Shown: positions 16,640-25,943, numbered from the stretch's first letter. The stretch is DNA of 64,000 nucleotides from CAVQCA01 sp963710815 (GCA_963710815.1 CAVQCA010000048.1:62001-126000); one strand, 5' to 3'. Numbers and translations are program-made. The notes: a model not told the origin generated them from the letters alone.

Positions 16640-17071
16640 ATGGCAATTGAACGGACCTTGTCCATCATTAAACCGGACGCCGTAGCGAAGAACATCATCG
16701 GCGAGATCTACAGCCGTTTCGAAAAAAACGGCCTGTGCATCATCGCCGCGCGCATGATGCATCTGACCCGGGCGCAGGCCGAGGGCTTCTATGCCGTGCA
16801 CCGGGAGCGCCCGTTCTACGGGCCGCTGGTGGAATTCATGACCTCCGGCCCGGTCGTGGTGCAGGTGCTGGAAGGCGAGAACGCGATCGGCATGAACCGT
16901 GAGCTGATGGGTGCGACCAACCCCCGGGATGCCGCCGCCGGCACCATTCGCGCCGACTTCGCCACCACCGTGGATGAAAATGCCGTACACGGCTCGGACG
17001 GGCCGGATACCGCAAAACAGGAGATCGCCTTCTTTTTCGAAGAGGCCGACCTTTGTCCGAGAACCCGCTAG
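16640..17071 (+). CDS. ndk: Nucleoside diphosphate kinase
   Basis: Ndk equilibrates nucleoside di- and triphosphates through a phosphohistidine. The 143-residue product has the catalytic H117 in NAVHGSD and the N-terminal TLSIIKPDA strand, full length for the family. GGAG precedes the ATG by 5 nt. The end overlaps the beginning of the open frame of rlmN, but the real rlmN start is 33 nt further on. ndk before rlmN is the usual gammaproteobacterial order. Confidence 0.97.
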   Translation: MAIERTLSIIKPDAVAKNIIGEIYSRFEKNGLCIIAARMMHLTRAQAEGFYAVHRERPFYGPLVEFMTSGPVVVQVLEGENAIGMNRELMGATNPRDAAAGTIRADFATTVDENAVHGSDGPDTAKQEIAFFFEEADLCPRTR

Positions 17072-17103
17072 GCAGGTCCGCAATCCCCCTCAGGAACACG
17101 TCG

Positions 17104-18210
17104 ATGTCAGTCGAGCAGAAAACCAATCTCCTGGATCTCGATCGCCGGGGACTCGAGGCGTTTTTCGCCGCGCGCGGTGAAAAGGGGTTTCGCGCCGCGC
17201 AGGTGATGAAATGGGTCCATGGACGCTGCGTGGCCGACTTCGATGCCATGACCGACCTCGGCAAGGGATTGCGCGCCAGTCTGCGGGATTGCGCCGAGAT
17301 CCGTCTGCCGGAGATCGTTGCCGACCAGTGTTCGGATGACGGTTCCCGCAAGTGGCTGTTGCGCCTGGCGGACGGCAACTGCATCGAGACCGTGTTCATT
17401 CCGGAAGACGCCCGGGGCACACTGTGTGTCTCCTCGCAGGTCGGCTGCATGCTCAATTGCAGTTTCTGTTCCACCGCGCAGCAGGGGTTTAACCGCAACC
17501 TCGGCACCGGCGAAATCATCGCGCAGGTATGGCAGGCGGCGAATGCCCTCGGCAACCGGCCTGACGGTACCCGCCGCATCTCCAACGTGGTCATGATGGG
17601 CATGGGCGAACCCCTGCTCAATTACGACAATGTGGTGCGCGCCATGCAGGTGATGCTGGACGATTTCGGCTATGGCCTCTCGAAGCGGCGCGTGACCCTG
17701 AGCACCGCCGGTATCGTTCCGGCCATCCGCCGGTTGCGCCAGGACTGCGATGTCAGCCTGGCCGTATCCCTGCATGCCCCGGATGACCTGCTGCGCAACG
17801 AGCTGGTGCCCCTGAACCGAAAATACCCGATCGCCGAGCTGTTGGCCGCCTGCCGCGATTACGTGGGTGAGGACAGCCGCCGCCGCGTCACCTTCGAATA
17901 CGTCCTGCTGGCGGGAATCAATGACACCGACGCCCATGCGCGCCGGCTGGCGCGTCTGCTCGAGGGTGTGCCGGCGAAGGTCAATCTGATACCCTTCAAC
18001 CCCTTCCCGGATACCCGCTACCGGTGCAGTCCGCCGGCGACCATAGACCGGTTTTTTGCCATACTCCACCGGGCGGGTATCGTGACGATCACCCGCAAGA
18101 CGCGCGGTGACGATATCGACGCGGCCTGCGGGCAGCTGGCCGGACGTTTCCTGGACCGCACACAGCGCCGCGCCCGCTCGCTGGCAATACATACGAGGAC
18201 ACAGGCATGA
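17104..18210 (+). CDS. rlmN: 23S rRNA and tRNA adenine-C2 methyltransferase RlmN
   Basis: RlmN is a radical-SAM enzyme that methylates A2503 of 23S rRNA and A37 of some tRNAs. The 368-residue product has the radical-SAM cysteines C115, C119 and C122 (CMLNCSFC) and the C-terminal cysteine C342 in DIDAACGQL that carries the methyl intermediate. I chose ATG 17104, which gives the standard N-terminus (LLDLDRRGLEAFF); the frame also opens at 17053. Its stop overlaps the pilW start by 4 nt. Confidence 0.96.
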   Translation: MSVEQKTNLLDLDRRGLEAFFAARGEKGFRAAQVMKWVHGRCVADFDAMTDLGKGLRASLRDCAEIRLPEIVADQCSDDGSRKWLLRLADGNCIETVFIPEDARGTLCVSSQVGCMLNCSFCSTAQQGFNRNLGTGEIIAQVWQAANALGNRPDGTRRISNVVMMGMGEPLLNYDNVVRAMQVMLDDFGYGLSKRRVTLSTAGIVPAIRRLRQDCDVSLAVSLHAPDDLLRNELVPLNRKYPIAELLAACRDYVGEDSRRRVTFEYVLLAGINDTDAHARRLARLLEGVPAKVNLIPFNPFPDTRYRCSPPATIDRFFAILHRAGIVTITRKTRGDDIDAACGQLAGRFLDRTQRRARSLAIHTRTQA

Positions 18211-18983
18211 ACAGCACCCTCATCAGACTGTCGGCGCTCATTCTGATATTTACCCTGTCGGGCTGCGCCAGCATGCAGAGCAGCAGTGACGCAAAGCGAT
18301 CCAGGCGCATTTCCGAGGCCAACCTGCAGCTGGGTATCGCCTTCATGCGCCGGGGCGACCTGGATACGGCGATGGACAAGCTGAAGAAGGCGGTGAAGGA
18401 GGATCCCGACTCGGCCAGCGCCAATGGCGCGATTGCGGTGCTTTACGACCGCATCGGCGAAACGCAGCTGGCCGACAAGCATTTCAAAAAGGCGTTGCGC
18501 CTTTCGCCGGATGACCCGCAGACCCACAACAACTACGGCGAGTACTTGTGCCGCAAGGGTGAATACACCCGGGCAGTGGAGCAATTCAATGACGCGGCAA
18601 ATGAACCGCTCTACCCCGGTATCGCGGCGGCGCTTACCAATGCGGGCGTGTGCGCCGCCAAGATCCCCGACCCCAAGCAGGCAGAGGACTATTTCCGCAA
18701 GGCCCTGGATCACGACCCGAACTTTCCCTATGCCCTGCTGCAAATGGCCAACCTGATGCTGACGAAAGGCAATTACCTGGCTGCCCGCGCCTACATACAG
18801 CGCTTCGACGGTGTCTCCGCGCCCACGGCGGAGAGCCTTTGGCTGGGTGTGCGCATCGAGAACAAGCTCGGCGACAAGAATGCGTCGGGCAACTACGCGT
18901 TGCAACTCAAGAACAAATTCCCGGAAACGAAACAGGCGGAAAGCCTGAGAGAGTGGGAGAATGACCAGCACCGCCAGCAGTGA
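18207..18983 (+). CDS. pilW: Type IV pilus biogenesis TPR lipoprotein PilW/PilF
   Basis: PilW (PilF in Pseudomonas) is the pilotin that guides the PilQ secretin to the outer membrane. The 258-residue product has a lipoprotein signal with LSGC (Cys20) and about six TPR units from residue 35 on (for example LQLGIAFMRRGDLDTAMDKL). Start ATG overlaps the rlmN stop. It lies between rlmN and rodZ, the normal gammaproteobacterial position; no other pilus genes are in the window. Confidence 0.93.
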   Translation: MNSTLIRLSALILIFTLSGCASMQSSSDAKRSRRISEANLQLGIAFMRRGDLDTAMDKLKKAVKEDPDSASANGAIAVLYDRIGETQLADKHFKKALRLSPDDPQTHNNYGEYLCRKGEYTRAVEQFNDAANEPLYPGIAAALTNAGVCAAKIPDPKQAEDYFRKALDHDPNFPYALLQMANLMLTKGNYLAARAYIQRFDGVSAPTAESLWLGVRIENKLGDKNASGNYALQLKNKFPETKQAESLREWENDQHRQQ

Positions 18984-19491
18984 CGAAGGCATCCACCCGG
19001 TCACCGAGGAGGCTGCCGCGATCGGCGCCCGGCTGCGGGCGGCGCGCAACCAGTGCGATCTCAAGATCGAGCAGGTCGCGCAGCAACTGCGTCTGAATCC
19101 CGGCATCATCTCGGCCATTGAGAATGACGATAAGGCGGCATTGCCGGAGCCGATTTTCGTGCAGGGGTATCTGCGCAGTTACGCGCGTCTGGTGGGCCTG
19201 CCGGCCGACGAGATAGCACACCGTTATTGCGGTGCCCAGGGGAATAACCCGCCGCCCTTGTCGGTGATCGGCCCGCGCCGCAAGACCCCCGTGCTGCCGC
19301 TGCCCTCGGCAAGGACCCTGCGCAATCTCATTCTGGTGCTGCTGATCGGGATACTGGCCTGGCTCGCCTATCCCTATGTCGAACAGATCGTGACGGCGCG
19401 TAGCGCCAGCACCGAGGTGCAGCAGCCGGGACGCCTCGACCTGCCGCCGGTCTATGAAGACGAAGCCCGCCCCGAGTCCCCGGGCAAGTAG
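18961..19491 (+). CDS. rodZ: RodZ-like cytoskeletal protein, C-terminally short
   Basis: RodZ links MreB to the membrane for rod shape. The 176-residue product keeps the cytoplasmic helix-turn-helix domain (about 18-85, with LRLNPGIISAIEND). It also has a basic linker and one membrane helix (about 118-136), with a short periplasmic tail of about 40 residues. Typical RodZ proteins are near 300 residues and end in a DUF4115 beta domain, which is absent here. The start overlaps the end of pilW by 23 nt. In the standard order ispG follows, but here it is missing too, so the missing RodZ end and the missing gene may be one deletion. Confidence 0.85.
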   Translation: MTSTASSDEGIHPVTEEAAAIGARLRAARNQCDLKIEQVAQQLRLNPGIISAIENDDKAALPEPIFVQGYLRSYARLVGLPADEIAHRYCGAQGNNPPPLSVIGPRRKTPVLPLPSARTLRNLILVLLIGILAWLAYPYVEQIVTARSASTEVQQPGRLDLPPVYEDEARPESPGK

Positions 19492-19567
19492 GCCGGCCAT
19501 GCAGAACGTGGACGGCCCCGGGGAGGCAACCCCGTCTGGCAAGCAGGCCGGCCGGGACGGCAAGGTC

Positions 19568-20857
19568 ATGGCCAGGAGCATCCAGGCGGTGCGCGGCATG
19601 AATGACATTCTGCCGGCGCACAGCGCGGCCTGGCAATATCTGGAAGACATGCTGCGCCGGGTGATTCATGCCTACGGCTATCGCGAGGTACGCCTGCCGC
19701 TGCTCGAAAAGACCGAGTTGTTCAAGCGTTCCATCGGCGAGGTGACGGATATCGTCGAGAAGGAAATGTACACCTTCGAGGACCGCAATGGCGACAGCCT
19801 GACGCTGCGTCCCGAGGGCACGGCCGGTTGCGTGCGCGCCTGCGTGGAGCACGGGCTGCTGCACAATCAGGTGCAGCGACTCTGGTACGCCGGACCGATG
19901 TTCCGCCACGAACGTCCCCAGCAGGGACGCTTTCGCCAGTTCCACCAGTTCGGCGTCGAGGCCTTTGGTATGGAGGGGCCGGATATCGACGCGGAGATCA
20001 TCTTCATGACGGCGCGCATGTGGAAGGCGCTGGGCCTGGAGGGGGTCACGCTGCAGCTCAACTCGCTCGGAACGGCAGCCTCGCGTGCGGCCTATCGGGA
20101 GTCGCTGGTCGAGTATTTCCAGGGCCGCCTGGAGGAACTGGATGATGACAGCCGGCGGCGGCTGGAGGGCAACCCGCTGCGCATCCTCGACAGCAAGAAC
20201 CCGCGGATGCGCCCGCTGATCGACGCGGCACCGCGGCTGCCGGATTACCTGGACGAGGCGTCGCGGAGCCACTTCGACGAGCTGCGCGCGTTGCTGGATG
20301 ACGGGGGTGTCGAGTACCAGGTCAATCCACGGCTGGTGCGGGGGCTGGACTACTATGGCAAGACGGTATTCGAATGGGTCACCGACCGGCTGGGTGCGCA
20401 GGGCACGATCTGCGCCGGTGGCCGCTATGACGGCCTGGTGGAATACCTCGGCGGCCGGCCCACGCCCGCCGTCGGTTTCGCGCTGGGCCTGGAGCGCCTG
20501 CTCGCATTGATGGAGGCCGAGGGGGTCGCCCTGCCGGACAGCAATCCGCACGCGTATCTCGTGCTGAGCGGTGAGCGGGGAGTGCGCCGCGGAATGATCT
20601 TTGCCGGAGAACTGCGCGCGGCCGTCAGTGATCTGCGCCTGCAGACCAACTGCGGTGGCGGCAGTTTCAAGAGCCAGTTCAAGCGCGCCGACAAGAGCGG
20701 CGCCGGCATCGCGCTGGTCATCGGTGATGACGAGGCCGAACACGGGCAGGTCACGGTCAAGCCGCTGCGCGGTGATAATGCGCAGGAGACGATTGCGCAG
20801 GGTGATGCCGCCGGCTATCTGGGCAGGCTGCTGGGACTCGAAACCACGAGATTCTGA
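19568..20857 (+). CDS. hisS: Histidyl-tRNA synthetase
   Basis: A class II aminoacyl-tRNA synthetase of 429 residues. It starts at ARSIQAVRGMNDILP and carries the class II motif 2 region (PMFRHERPQQGRFRQFHQ). It also has the histidine-specific motifs LVRGLDYY and AGGRYDGL, and an anticodon-binding domain from about residue 330. The frame is open upstream to 19454, but ATG 19568 gives the conserved N-terminus. The hisZ paralogue at 41.3 kb lacks the tRNA-binding end and is distinct. Confidence 0.96.
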   Translation: MARSIQAVRGMNDILPAHSAAWQYLEDMLRRVIHAYGYREVRLPLLEKTELFKRSIGEVTDIVEKEMYTFEDRNGDSLTLRPEGTAGCVRACVEHGLLHNQVQRLWYAGPMFRHERPQQGRFRQFHQFGVEAFGMEGPDIDAEIIFMTARMWKALGLEGVTLQLNSLGTAASRAAYRESLVEYFQGRLEELDDDSRRRLEGNPLRILDSKNPRMRPLIDAAPRLPDYLDEASRSHFDELRALLDDGGVEYQVNPRLVRGLDYYGKTVFEWVTDRLGAQGTICAGGRYDGLVEYLGGRPTPAVGFALGLERLLALMEAEGVALPDSNPHAYLVLSGERGVRRGMIFAGELRAAVSDLRLQTNCGGGSFKSQFKRADKSGAGIALVIGDDEAEHGQVTVKPLRGDNAQETIAQGDAAGYLGRLLGLETTRF

Positions 20858-20871
20858 ATACATGACGGGAG

Positions 20872-21534
20872 ATGTCGATGGAAATCAACGCAACGGAAGA
20901 ACAGCAGCTCGAGGCCATCAAGGGCTGGTGGAAAGAGAATGCCAGTTCACTCATCACCGGCCTGCTGCTGGGACTGGCCCTGCTGTTCGGCGCCAAGTCC
21001 TGGTTCGCTTACAAGGACCGCAAGGCGGAAAGTGCCTCGAACATCTATATCACCCTGATGAGCACGCTTGCCCATGGTGATGAGACGCTCATCGATGACC
21101 GGGCGGGCATGTTGATCGGGGATTACTCCTCGACGCCCTACGCTGTGCTGGCCGCGATGGCGCTGGCGAAGCAGAAGCTGGGCCAGAATGAACTGAAGGT
21201 CGCCCACGCCCAACTGCAATGGGCGCTGGACAGGGCCGATGCCGGGGCGATGAAGCAGTTGGTGCGCCTGCGACTGGCGCGGGTCATGGTCGCCGAGGGT
21301 AATCTCGACGGCGCCGACGCCCTGCTGGCGAAGTTGCCGCCGGACAGCGCGTACACCCCGCTGTATGACGAACTCAAGGGTGATATTTTCGCGGCGCGCG
21401 GCGCGAACGACAAGGCGCGCTCGGAATACGAAGTCGCGTTGGCCGCCATGAAGCCGGACTCCGCCGAACACCGGCTGTTGCAGCTGAAATACGAAAACAC
21501 GGCAGCGAAAGACGTACCGGAGGGCACTAAATGA
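20872..21534 (+). CDS. yfgM: YfgM-like SecYEG translocon ancillary protein
   Basis: A 220-residue single-pass inner membrane protein. It has a cytoplasmic N-terminus with EEQQLEAIKGWWKEN, a membrane helix (about 24-42) and a periplasmic TPR-like helical domain (45-205). YfgM associates with SecYEG and the chaperone PpiD in assisting periplasmic and outer membrane proteins. The gene sits between hisS and bamB as in Escherichia coli and overlaps the bamB start by 4 nt, implying translational coupling. A start at 20878 is equally possible. Confidence 0.92.
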   Translation: MSMEINATEEQQLEAIKGWWKENASSLITGLLLGLALLFGAKSWFAYKDRKAESASNIYITLMSTLAHGDETLIDDRAGMLIGDYSSTPYAVLAAMALAKQKLGQNELKVAHAQLQWALDRADAGAMKQLVRLRLARVMVAEGNLDGADALLAKLPPDSAYTPLYDELKGDIFAARGANDKARSEYEVALAAMKPDSAEHRLLQLKYENTAAKDVPEGTK

Positions 21535-22692
21535 GGCGCGCCGCTGCCGCGGTCTTGCTGACTTTCCTGCTGAGCGGGTGCTCCACCATCTCGGGCTGGT
21601 TTTCCGATAAAGACAATTCCACTCCGCCAGCCAAGCTGGAAGAGATCAAGGATCCGGTGTCGCTGAAGGAGTTATGGAGCAGGGATATCGGCGTGGGTTA
21701 TGACGATCAGTTCGTCAACCTGGTCCCGGCGGTATCGGGTAAGTACCTGCTGGCCGCCGAACGCGATGGCCGGGTCGTCGAACTGAGCACCGAGACCGGC
21801 AAGGAGCTCTGGGAAACGAAGACGCATGCTCCGATCTCCGCCGGCCCCGGCGTGGGCGACGGCCTGGTGTTCGTTGGCGCCAGCGATGCGCAAGTGCTGG
21901 CGCTCAACATCGACGATGGCTCCATCGTCTGGCGCGCGCAGGTCTCGAGCGAGGTCCTGGCGGTGCCCCGGATCGACCTCGGGGTGGTGATCATACAGAC
22001 GGCCGATGGCACCATCACCGGTTTGAGCAGCAGCGACGGGCATCGACTCTGGGTCGCTGACCATTTCGTGCCGGTGCTTTCGCTGCGCGGCACCAGCAGT
22101 CCGGCCGTGGTAGGCAACGCCGTGATCGCCGGGTTCGCCAACGGCAAGATCGCCGCGATTTCGACGTCCAACGGGTTTCAGGCCTGGGAAACCAGTGTCG
22201 CGATCCCCAAGGGACGCTCGGAGATCGACCGCCTCGTCGATGTCGATGCCGATCCGGTCATCGTCGGTGATAGCGCCTATCGCCGTGTCGTACCAGGGAA
22301 GGATCGCGCTCATCGACCTGCGCAATGGCAATCTCGGCTGGACGCGCGATATGTCGTCCTATGCCGGACTGGGGGTGGACTTCTCACAGGTCTACGTCAC
22401 AGACAGCGACAGCGATGTCTGGGCGCTGTCGCGCAGCAACGGCTCTTCGGTCTGGAAGCAGACGAAGCTGCACAACCGCGCCCTGACGGCGCCGGAGCCA
22501 TTCGACAGCTATGTGGCGGTTGGCGATTTCGAGGGATACCTGCATCTCCTGTCGACCTATGACGGGCACATCGCCGGCCGTGTCAGGGTGGACCGCAAGG
22601 GCATCGCGGCGCGTCCCCTGGCCGTCGGTGACGTGCTGTACGTCTACGGCAAGGGCGGTACGATCGCGGCCTACACGCTTGGTGGTGACTGA
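21531..22692 (+). CDS. bamB: Outer membrane assembly lipoprotein BamB, with a frame break
   Basis: BamB is the WD40-like propeller lipoprotein of the BAM complex that inserts outer membrane proteins. The N-terminus has a lipobox LLSGC (Cys17), and PQQ-type blades follow (GKELWETKT, DGHRLWVAD). At about nt 22281 one extra base breaks the frame after VIVGDSAY. The next frame continues as AVSYQGRIALIDLRNG to the TGA at 22692 with normal blades. Without the extra base the protein would be about 386 residues, the family norm. A sequencing insertion is most likely. Position before der is standard. Confidence 0.9.
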
Positions 22693-22727
22693 TACCTTCC
22701 GGCGGGGACCGTGTAGTTTAGTGTCCC

Positions 22728-22850
22728 TCTACAAACACCGATTTCAACGCAAAGACGCAAAGGACGCAAAGAATTTACTATTAAAAAAACAATCAAATAT
22801 CTCTGCGTACTTCGCATTTCTGCGGTGAGTTTATTTGTTTGCGGATGGGT
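22728..22850. repeat. Hairpin element copy 4
   Basis: It starts at CTACAAACACCG and ends about TTTGCGGATGG. Left arm units ACGCAAAGG and ACGCAAAGA face a right arm CTCTGCGTACTTCGC. The loop is A-rich and diverged. It lies after bamB, immediately before copy 5, giving a tandem pair in the bamB-der gap. Confidence 0.8.
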
Positions 22851-22865
22851 GCTGTTTGGTTTTCG

Positions 22866-22986
22866 TCCATAACCACCGCATTCACCGCTGAGACGCAAAG
22901 TGCGTAGAGAAATTCTTTAACGAAAACAATTTTGCACTTTGCGTTCTTTGCGGCTTTGCGTTGAGTTCCATTCTTTATGGATGGTG
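22866..22986. repeat. Hairpin element copy 5
   Basis: It starts at GTCCATAACCACCG and ends at TTCTTTATGGATGG, a clear pair of outer inverted ends. The loop ATTCTTTAACGAAAACAATT is nearly identical to copy 7. Its right arm reads into an upstream extension of the der reading frame, which is therefore not native der sequence. Confidence 0.85.
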
Positions 22987-23046
22987 GCACTGGCCAGTGA
23001 GATTTCCCACGGAAATGATATTCCCCGAATTGAGCGTCACAGCCCC

Positions 23047-24444
23047 ATGATTCCGGTCATCGCCCTGGTGGGCCGCCCGAATGTCGGTAAATCCACGCTA
23101 TTCAACCGCCTGACCCGCACCCGGGATGCCCTGGTCGCCGACGTGCCGGGATTGACACGTGATCGCAAGTACGGCGAGGGCAGGGTCGGCGAGCGGCCGT
23201 TCATCGTGGTCGATACCGGCGGACTGGCGGCGGGCGACATGGAACTCGACGGTTTGATGGAGCGACAGGCCTGGCAGGCGATCGAGGAAGCGGACCTGGT
23301 GTTTTTCCTGGTGGACGCCCGGGAGGGACTGACCGGCGTCGACGAGGCCATCGCCGTGGACCTGCGTCGGCGCGGAAAACCGCTGACGCTGGTGGTCAAC
23401 AAGACCGATGGCCTCGATGAGGACACCGTGCTGGGCGAATTCCTCCGGCTTGGACTGGGCGAGCCGCAGCCGGTCTCCGCCACGCACGGGCGCGGCGTGG
23501 AACGTCTGCTGCGATCCGCGCTGGCCGCGCTGCCACCGCCGGCGGAGGGCGAGGCCGCGGAAGCCTCGGCGGATGATCGGACCGTGCGCGTGGCCATCGT
23601 GGGGCGGCCCAATGCCGGCAAATCGACCCTCATCAACCGCATGCTCGGCGAGCAACGCGTGCTGGCGAGCGACCAGCCGGGCACCACGCGCGACAGCATC
23701 TTCATTCCCTTCGAGCGCGATGGCGTGGCCTATACCCTGATCGACACCGCCGGCGTGCGCCGCCGGGCGCGGGTCACGGAGGCGATCGAGAAGTTCAGCA
23801 TCATCAAGACACTGCAGGCCATCGATGCGGCCCATGTGGTCATCCTGCTGCTCGACGCGCGCACCGGCATTGGCGAGCAGGACGCCACCCTGGCCGGTTA
23901 TATCGCCGAGAAGGGCAGGGCCCTGGTGCTGGCCGTCAACAAGTGGGACGGCCTGGAGCCGCACGAGCGCCGGATGGTGAAGGACCAGTTGGAGCGCAAG
24001 CTGCCGTTTCTCGGCTTTGCCAGCGTCCTGTTCATCTCCGCCCTGCATGGCACCGGCGTCGGCGACCTGTTCCCGCTGGTGTGCCGCGCCCATGCCTCGG
24101 CGATGCGTGAACTGTCGACGCCGCAGCTGACGGAAATTCTGGAGCGGGCCGTCGCCGCGCATCAACCGCCGCTGGTCAGGGGACGACGCATCAAGCTGCG
24201 CTATGCGCACCAGGGCGGGCGCAACCCGCCGCGCATCGTGATCCACGGCAACCAGACCGAAAGCGTGCCCGAAAACTACCGGCGCTACCTCGAAAACACC
24301 TTCATCAAGGCGCTGAAACTCACCGGCACGCCGGTGCGCATCGAATTTCGCACCGGCGACAATCCCTATCAGAGCCGCCGCAACACGCTTACCCCCCGCC
24401 AGGTAAGCCGCCGGCGCCGCCTGATGCGGCATGTGAAGGGGTGA
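23047..24444 (+). CDS. der: Ribosome assembly GTPase Der (EngA)
   Basis: Der is a double GTPase needed for 50S subunit assembly. The 465-residue product has two G domains with P-loops GRPNVGKS near residue 9 and GRPNAGKS near 190. The NKTD and NKWD motifs and a C-terminal KH-like domain (about 365-450, ending RRRRLMRHVKG) are also present. I start it at ATG 23047 (MIPVIALVGRPN); the frame stays open upstream to 22939 through the hairpin element and is not protein-like. It ends the hisS-yfgM-bamB-der string. Confidence 0.96.
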   Translation: MIPVIALVGRPNVGKSTLFNRLTRTRDALVADVPGLTRDRKYGEGRVGERPFIVVDTGGLAAGDMELDGLMERQAWQAIEEADLVFFLVDAREGLTGVDEAIAVDLRRRGKPLTLVVNKTDGLDEDTVLGEFLRLGLGEPQPVSATHGRGVERLLRSALAALPPPAEGEAAEASADDRTVRVAIVGRPNAGKSTLINRMLGEQRVLASDQPGTTRDSIFIPFERDGVAYTLIDTAGVRRRARVTEAIEKFSIIKTLQAIDAAHVVILLLDARTGIGEQDATLAGYIAEKGRALVLAVNKWDGLEPHERRMVKDQLERKLPFLGFASVLFISALHGTGVGDLFPLVCRAHASAMRELSTPQLTEILERAVAAHQPPLVRGRRIKLRYAHQGGRNPPRIVIHGNQTESVPENYRRYLENTFIKALKLTGTPVRIEFRTGDNPYQSRRNTLTPRQVSRRRRLMRHVKG

Positions 24445-24478
24445 ATGCCTATCATCTGCACGAAAAATGAACGGCTTC

Positions 24479-24625
24479 TTATCGCAATTGCGGCAGCAGT
24501 CCCACCAGCCCGATGAGGATCAGATAGAAGGCGACGATGTAGTTCAGCAGTCTGGGCCAGATCAGAATCGCGATCCCCGAGAGCAGTGAAAGCAGTGGTG
24601 AAATAATCAGTAGGTTCGTGGACAT
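24479..24625 (-). CDS. Small hydrophobic membrane protein, DUF3096-like
   Basis: A 48-residue protein translated from ATG 24625 to TAA 24479. Nearly all of it is hydrophobic, with two probable membrane helices (about 5-24 and 27-44) around the motif WPRLLNYIVA. Size and pattern resemble the DUF3096 family of tiny membrane proteins, whose function is unknown. It is monocistronic between der (convergent) and dolP, 120 nt apart. Codon use is normal, and the reading is clean through its whole length, which supports a real gene despite its size. Confidence 0.75.
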   Translation of the reverse strand: MSTNLLIISPLLSLLSGIAILIWPRLLNYIVAFYLILIGLVGLLPQLR

Positions 24626-24745
24626 GAGTCTCCCCTGTCAGTTGTCGTCGGATATCACCCGGCCGCGATCGCGCGGTCAGGACCGTTACTGCAGGTTCGC
24701 GGCCAGGGCCGCTCCTGCAGGTTCCCGAAAAGGCTGTGCGCCCGC

Positions 24746-25333
24746 TCAGTCGAAATACTCGAATACCTTCACGATCCGCTGCACGCCGCCGACCTGGCGC
24801 GCCACCTCGGTGACGGCGTCGGCCTCCCTGTGGGTGACGAGGCCCATCAGGTAGACCGTGCCGTTGCTGGTGACCACGGTGACCCGGGTGCCGTTGAAGC
24901 CTTCGATGTTGTTGATGCCCAGTATCTCGGTCTTCACCTTGGCGGTAATCAGTGAGTCACTGGCGCGCGTCATGTAGGAGCTGGGCGCGGCGATGGTCAT
25001 TTCATTGTGGATCAGGCGCACCATCGGGATCTGCTTGACGAGGTCCTGCACCTGGGTGCGCAGCTCCGGGGTAGGAGCCTCGCCCGTCAACAGGACGATC
25101 TCGTTGTAGCTGGTGATCTCCGCATGGACCTGGTTGTTGAGTTCCTTGTTTTCGAGGATGGCGAGCCGCGCCTTCACCTCGATCGTTTCATCATTCACGA
25201 TCGCGCCGGGGGAGCGGCGGGAATTCGCGACGACCACGGTGCCGGCCACGGCGCCGCCGACGACCATGGGCGCACAGCCGCTGAGCAGTTGGGTGGCGAT
25301 CAACAGGGCGAGAATTCCATTGGCAAGCTTCAT
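24746..25333 (-). CDS. dolP: BON-domain outer membrane lipoprotein DolP (YraP)
   Basis: DolP is an outer membrane lipoprotein with two BON domains that localises to division sites and supports envelope integrity and the BAM complex. The 195-residue product has a lipobox LLSGC (Cys near 20) and BON domains at about 45-115 and 123-193. ATG 25333 starts the signal peptide; the upstream frame to 25378 lies in diaA. The order dolP-diaA-yraN-lpoA-rsmI around it is the Escherichia coli order. Confidence 0.92.
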   Translation of the reverse strand: MKLANGILALLIATQLLSGCAPMVVGGAVAGTVVVANSRRSPGAIVNDETIEVKARLAILENKELNNQVHAEITSYNEIVLLTGEAPTPELRTQVQDLVKQIPMVRLIHNEMTIAAPSSYMTRASDSLITAKVKTEILGINNIEGFNGTRVTVVTSNGTVYLMGLVTHREADAVTEVARQVGGVQRIVKVFEYFD

Positions 25334-25337
25334 CGGC

Positions 25338-25931
25338 TTATGTCTCCTGGTGGGGTATGAGTCTGTCGATAAGGTCACACAGACAGTGGATGATCAGCAA
25401 CTGTACTTCCTGTATACGCGCCGTGGAACATCCCGGCACGCGGATTTCCGTATCGCCGTCCCGCAGCAGGACGGGGATCCTGCCGCCCTCGCGACCGCAG
25501 AGGGCGATGATCCGCATGTCGCGGCGGTGCGCGGCCGGGATCGCCCGGAGGATGTTTTCCGAGTCTCCGCTGGTGGTGATGGCAAGCAGGATATCTCCCG
25601 GCCGGCCGAGGGCGAGCACCTGTCTGGCAAAGACCTCGGGATAGCCGTAATCGTTGGCGAGCGAGGTCAGGGTGGAACTGTCCGTGGTAAGGGCGATGGC
25701 CGGCAGCCCGCCTCGCTCCCGTTCGTAGTGATTGAGCAGCTCGGAGGAAAAATGCTGGGCATCGGCCGCCGAGCCGCCATTGCCGCAGCACAGCACCTTC
25801 GCGCCGCCGTCGAGCGCACGCGCCAGGGTGGTTGCCGCCGCGGCGATGGCCGGCGCGGTGACTTCCAGCGCCTGCTGCTTGGCGGCGATGCTGTCGAGGA
25901 AATTGCGCCTGATGTGTTCGATCGGTTCCAT
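25338..25931 (-). CDS. diaA: SIS-domain protein DiaA (DnaA initiator-associating)
   Basis: A 197-residue SIS-domain protein with the phosphosugar-binding signature CCGNGGSAADAQHFSSEL (about 48-65) and a TTSGDSENIL loop. DiaA tetramers bind DnaA and promote timely initiation at oriC. The close paralogue GmhA (sedoheptulose-7-phosphate isomerase) has the same fold. I favour DiaA because of its position between yraN and dolP, and because no heptose genes are nearby. Sequence alone does not fully exclude isomerase activity. Confidence 0.88.
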   Translation of the reverse strand: MEPIEHIRRNFLDSIAAKQQALEVTAPAIAAAATTLARALDGGAKVLCCGNGGSAADAQHFSSELLNHYERERGGLPAIALTTDSSTLTSLANDYGYPEVFARQVLALGRPGDILLAITTSGDSENILRAIPAAHRRDMRIIALCGREGGRIPVLLRDGDTEIRVPGCSTARIQEVQLLIIHCLCDLIDRLIPHQET

Positions 25932-25943
25932 GGCCGGGTGCGG

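Noticed and set aside
19328..20863. Minus-strand open frame (511 codons) opposite hisS.
   Set aside because: hisS has full class II synthetase motifs; the opposite frame has no recognisable domains.
22939..23046. N-terminal extension of der.
   Set aside because: It translates the right arm of hairpin element copy 5; the conserved Der N-terminus begins at 23047.
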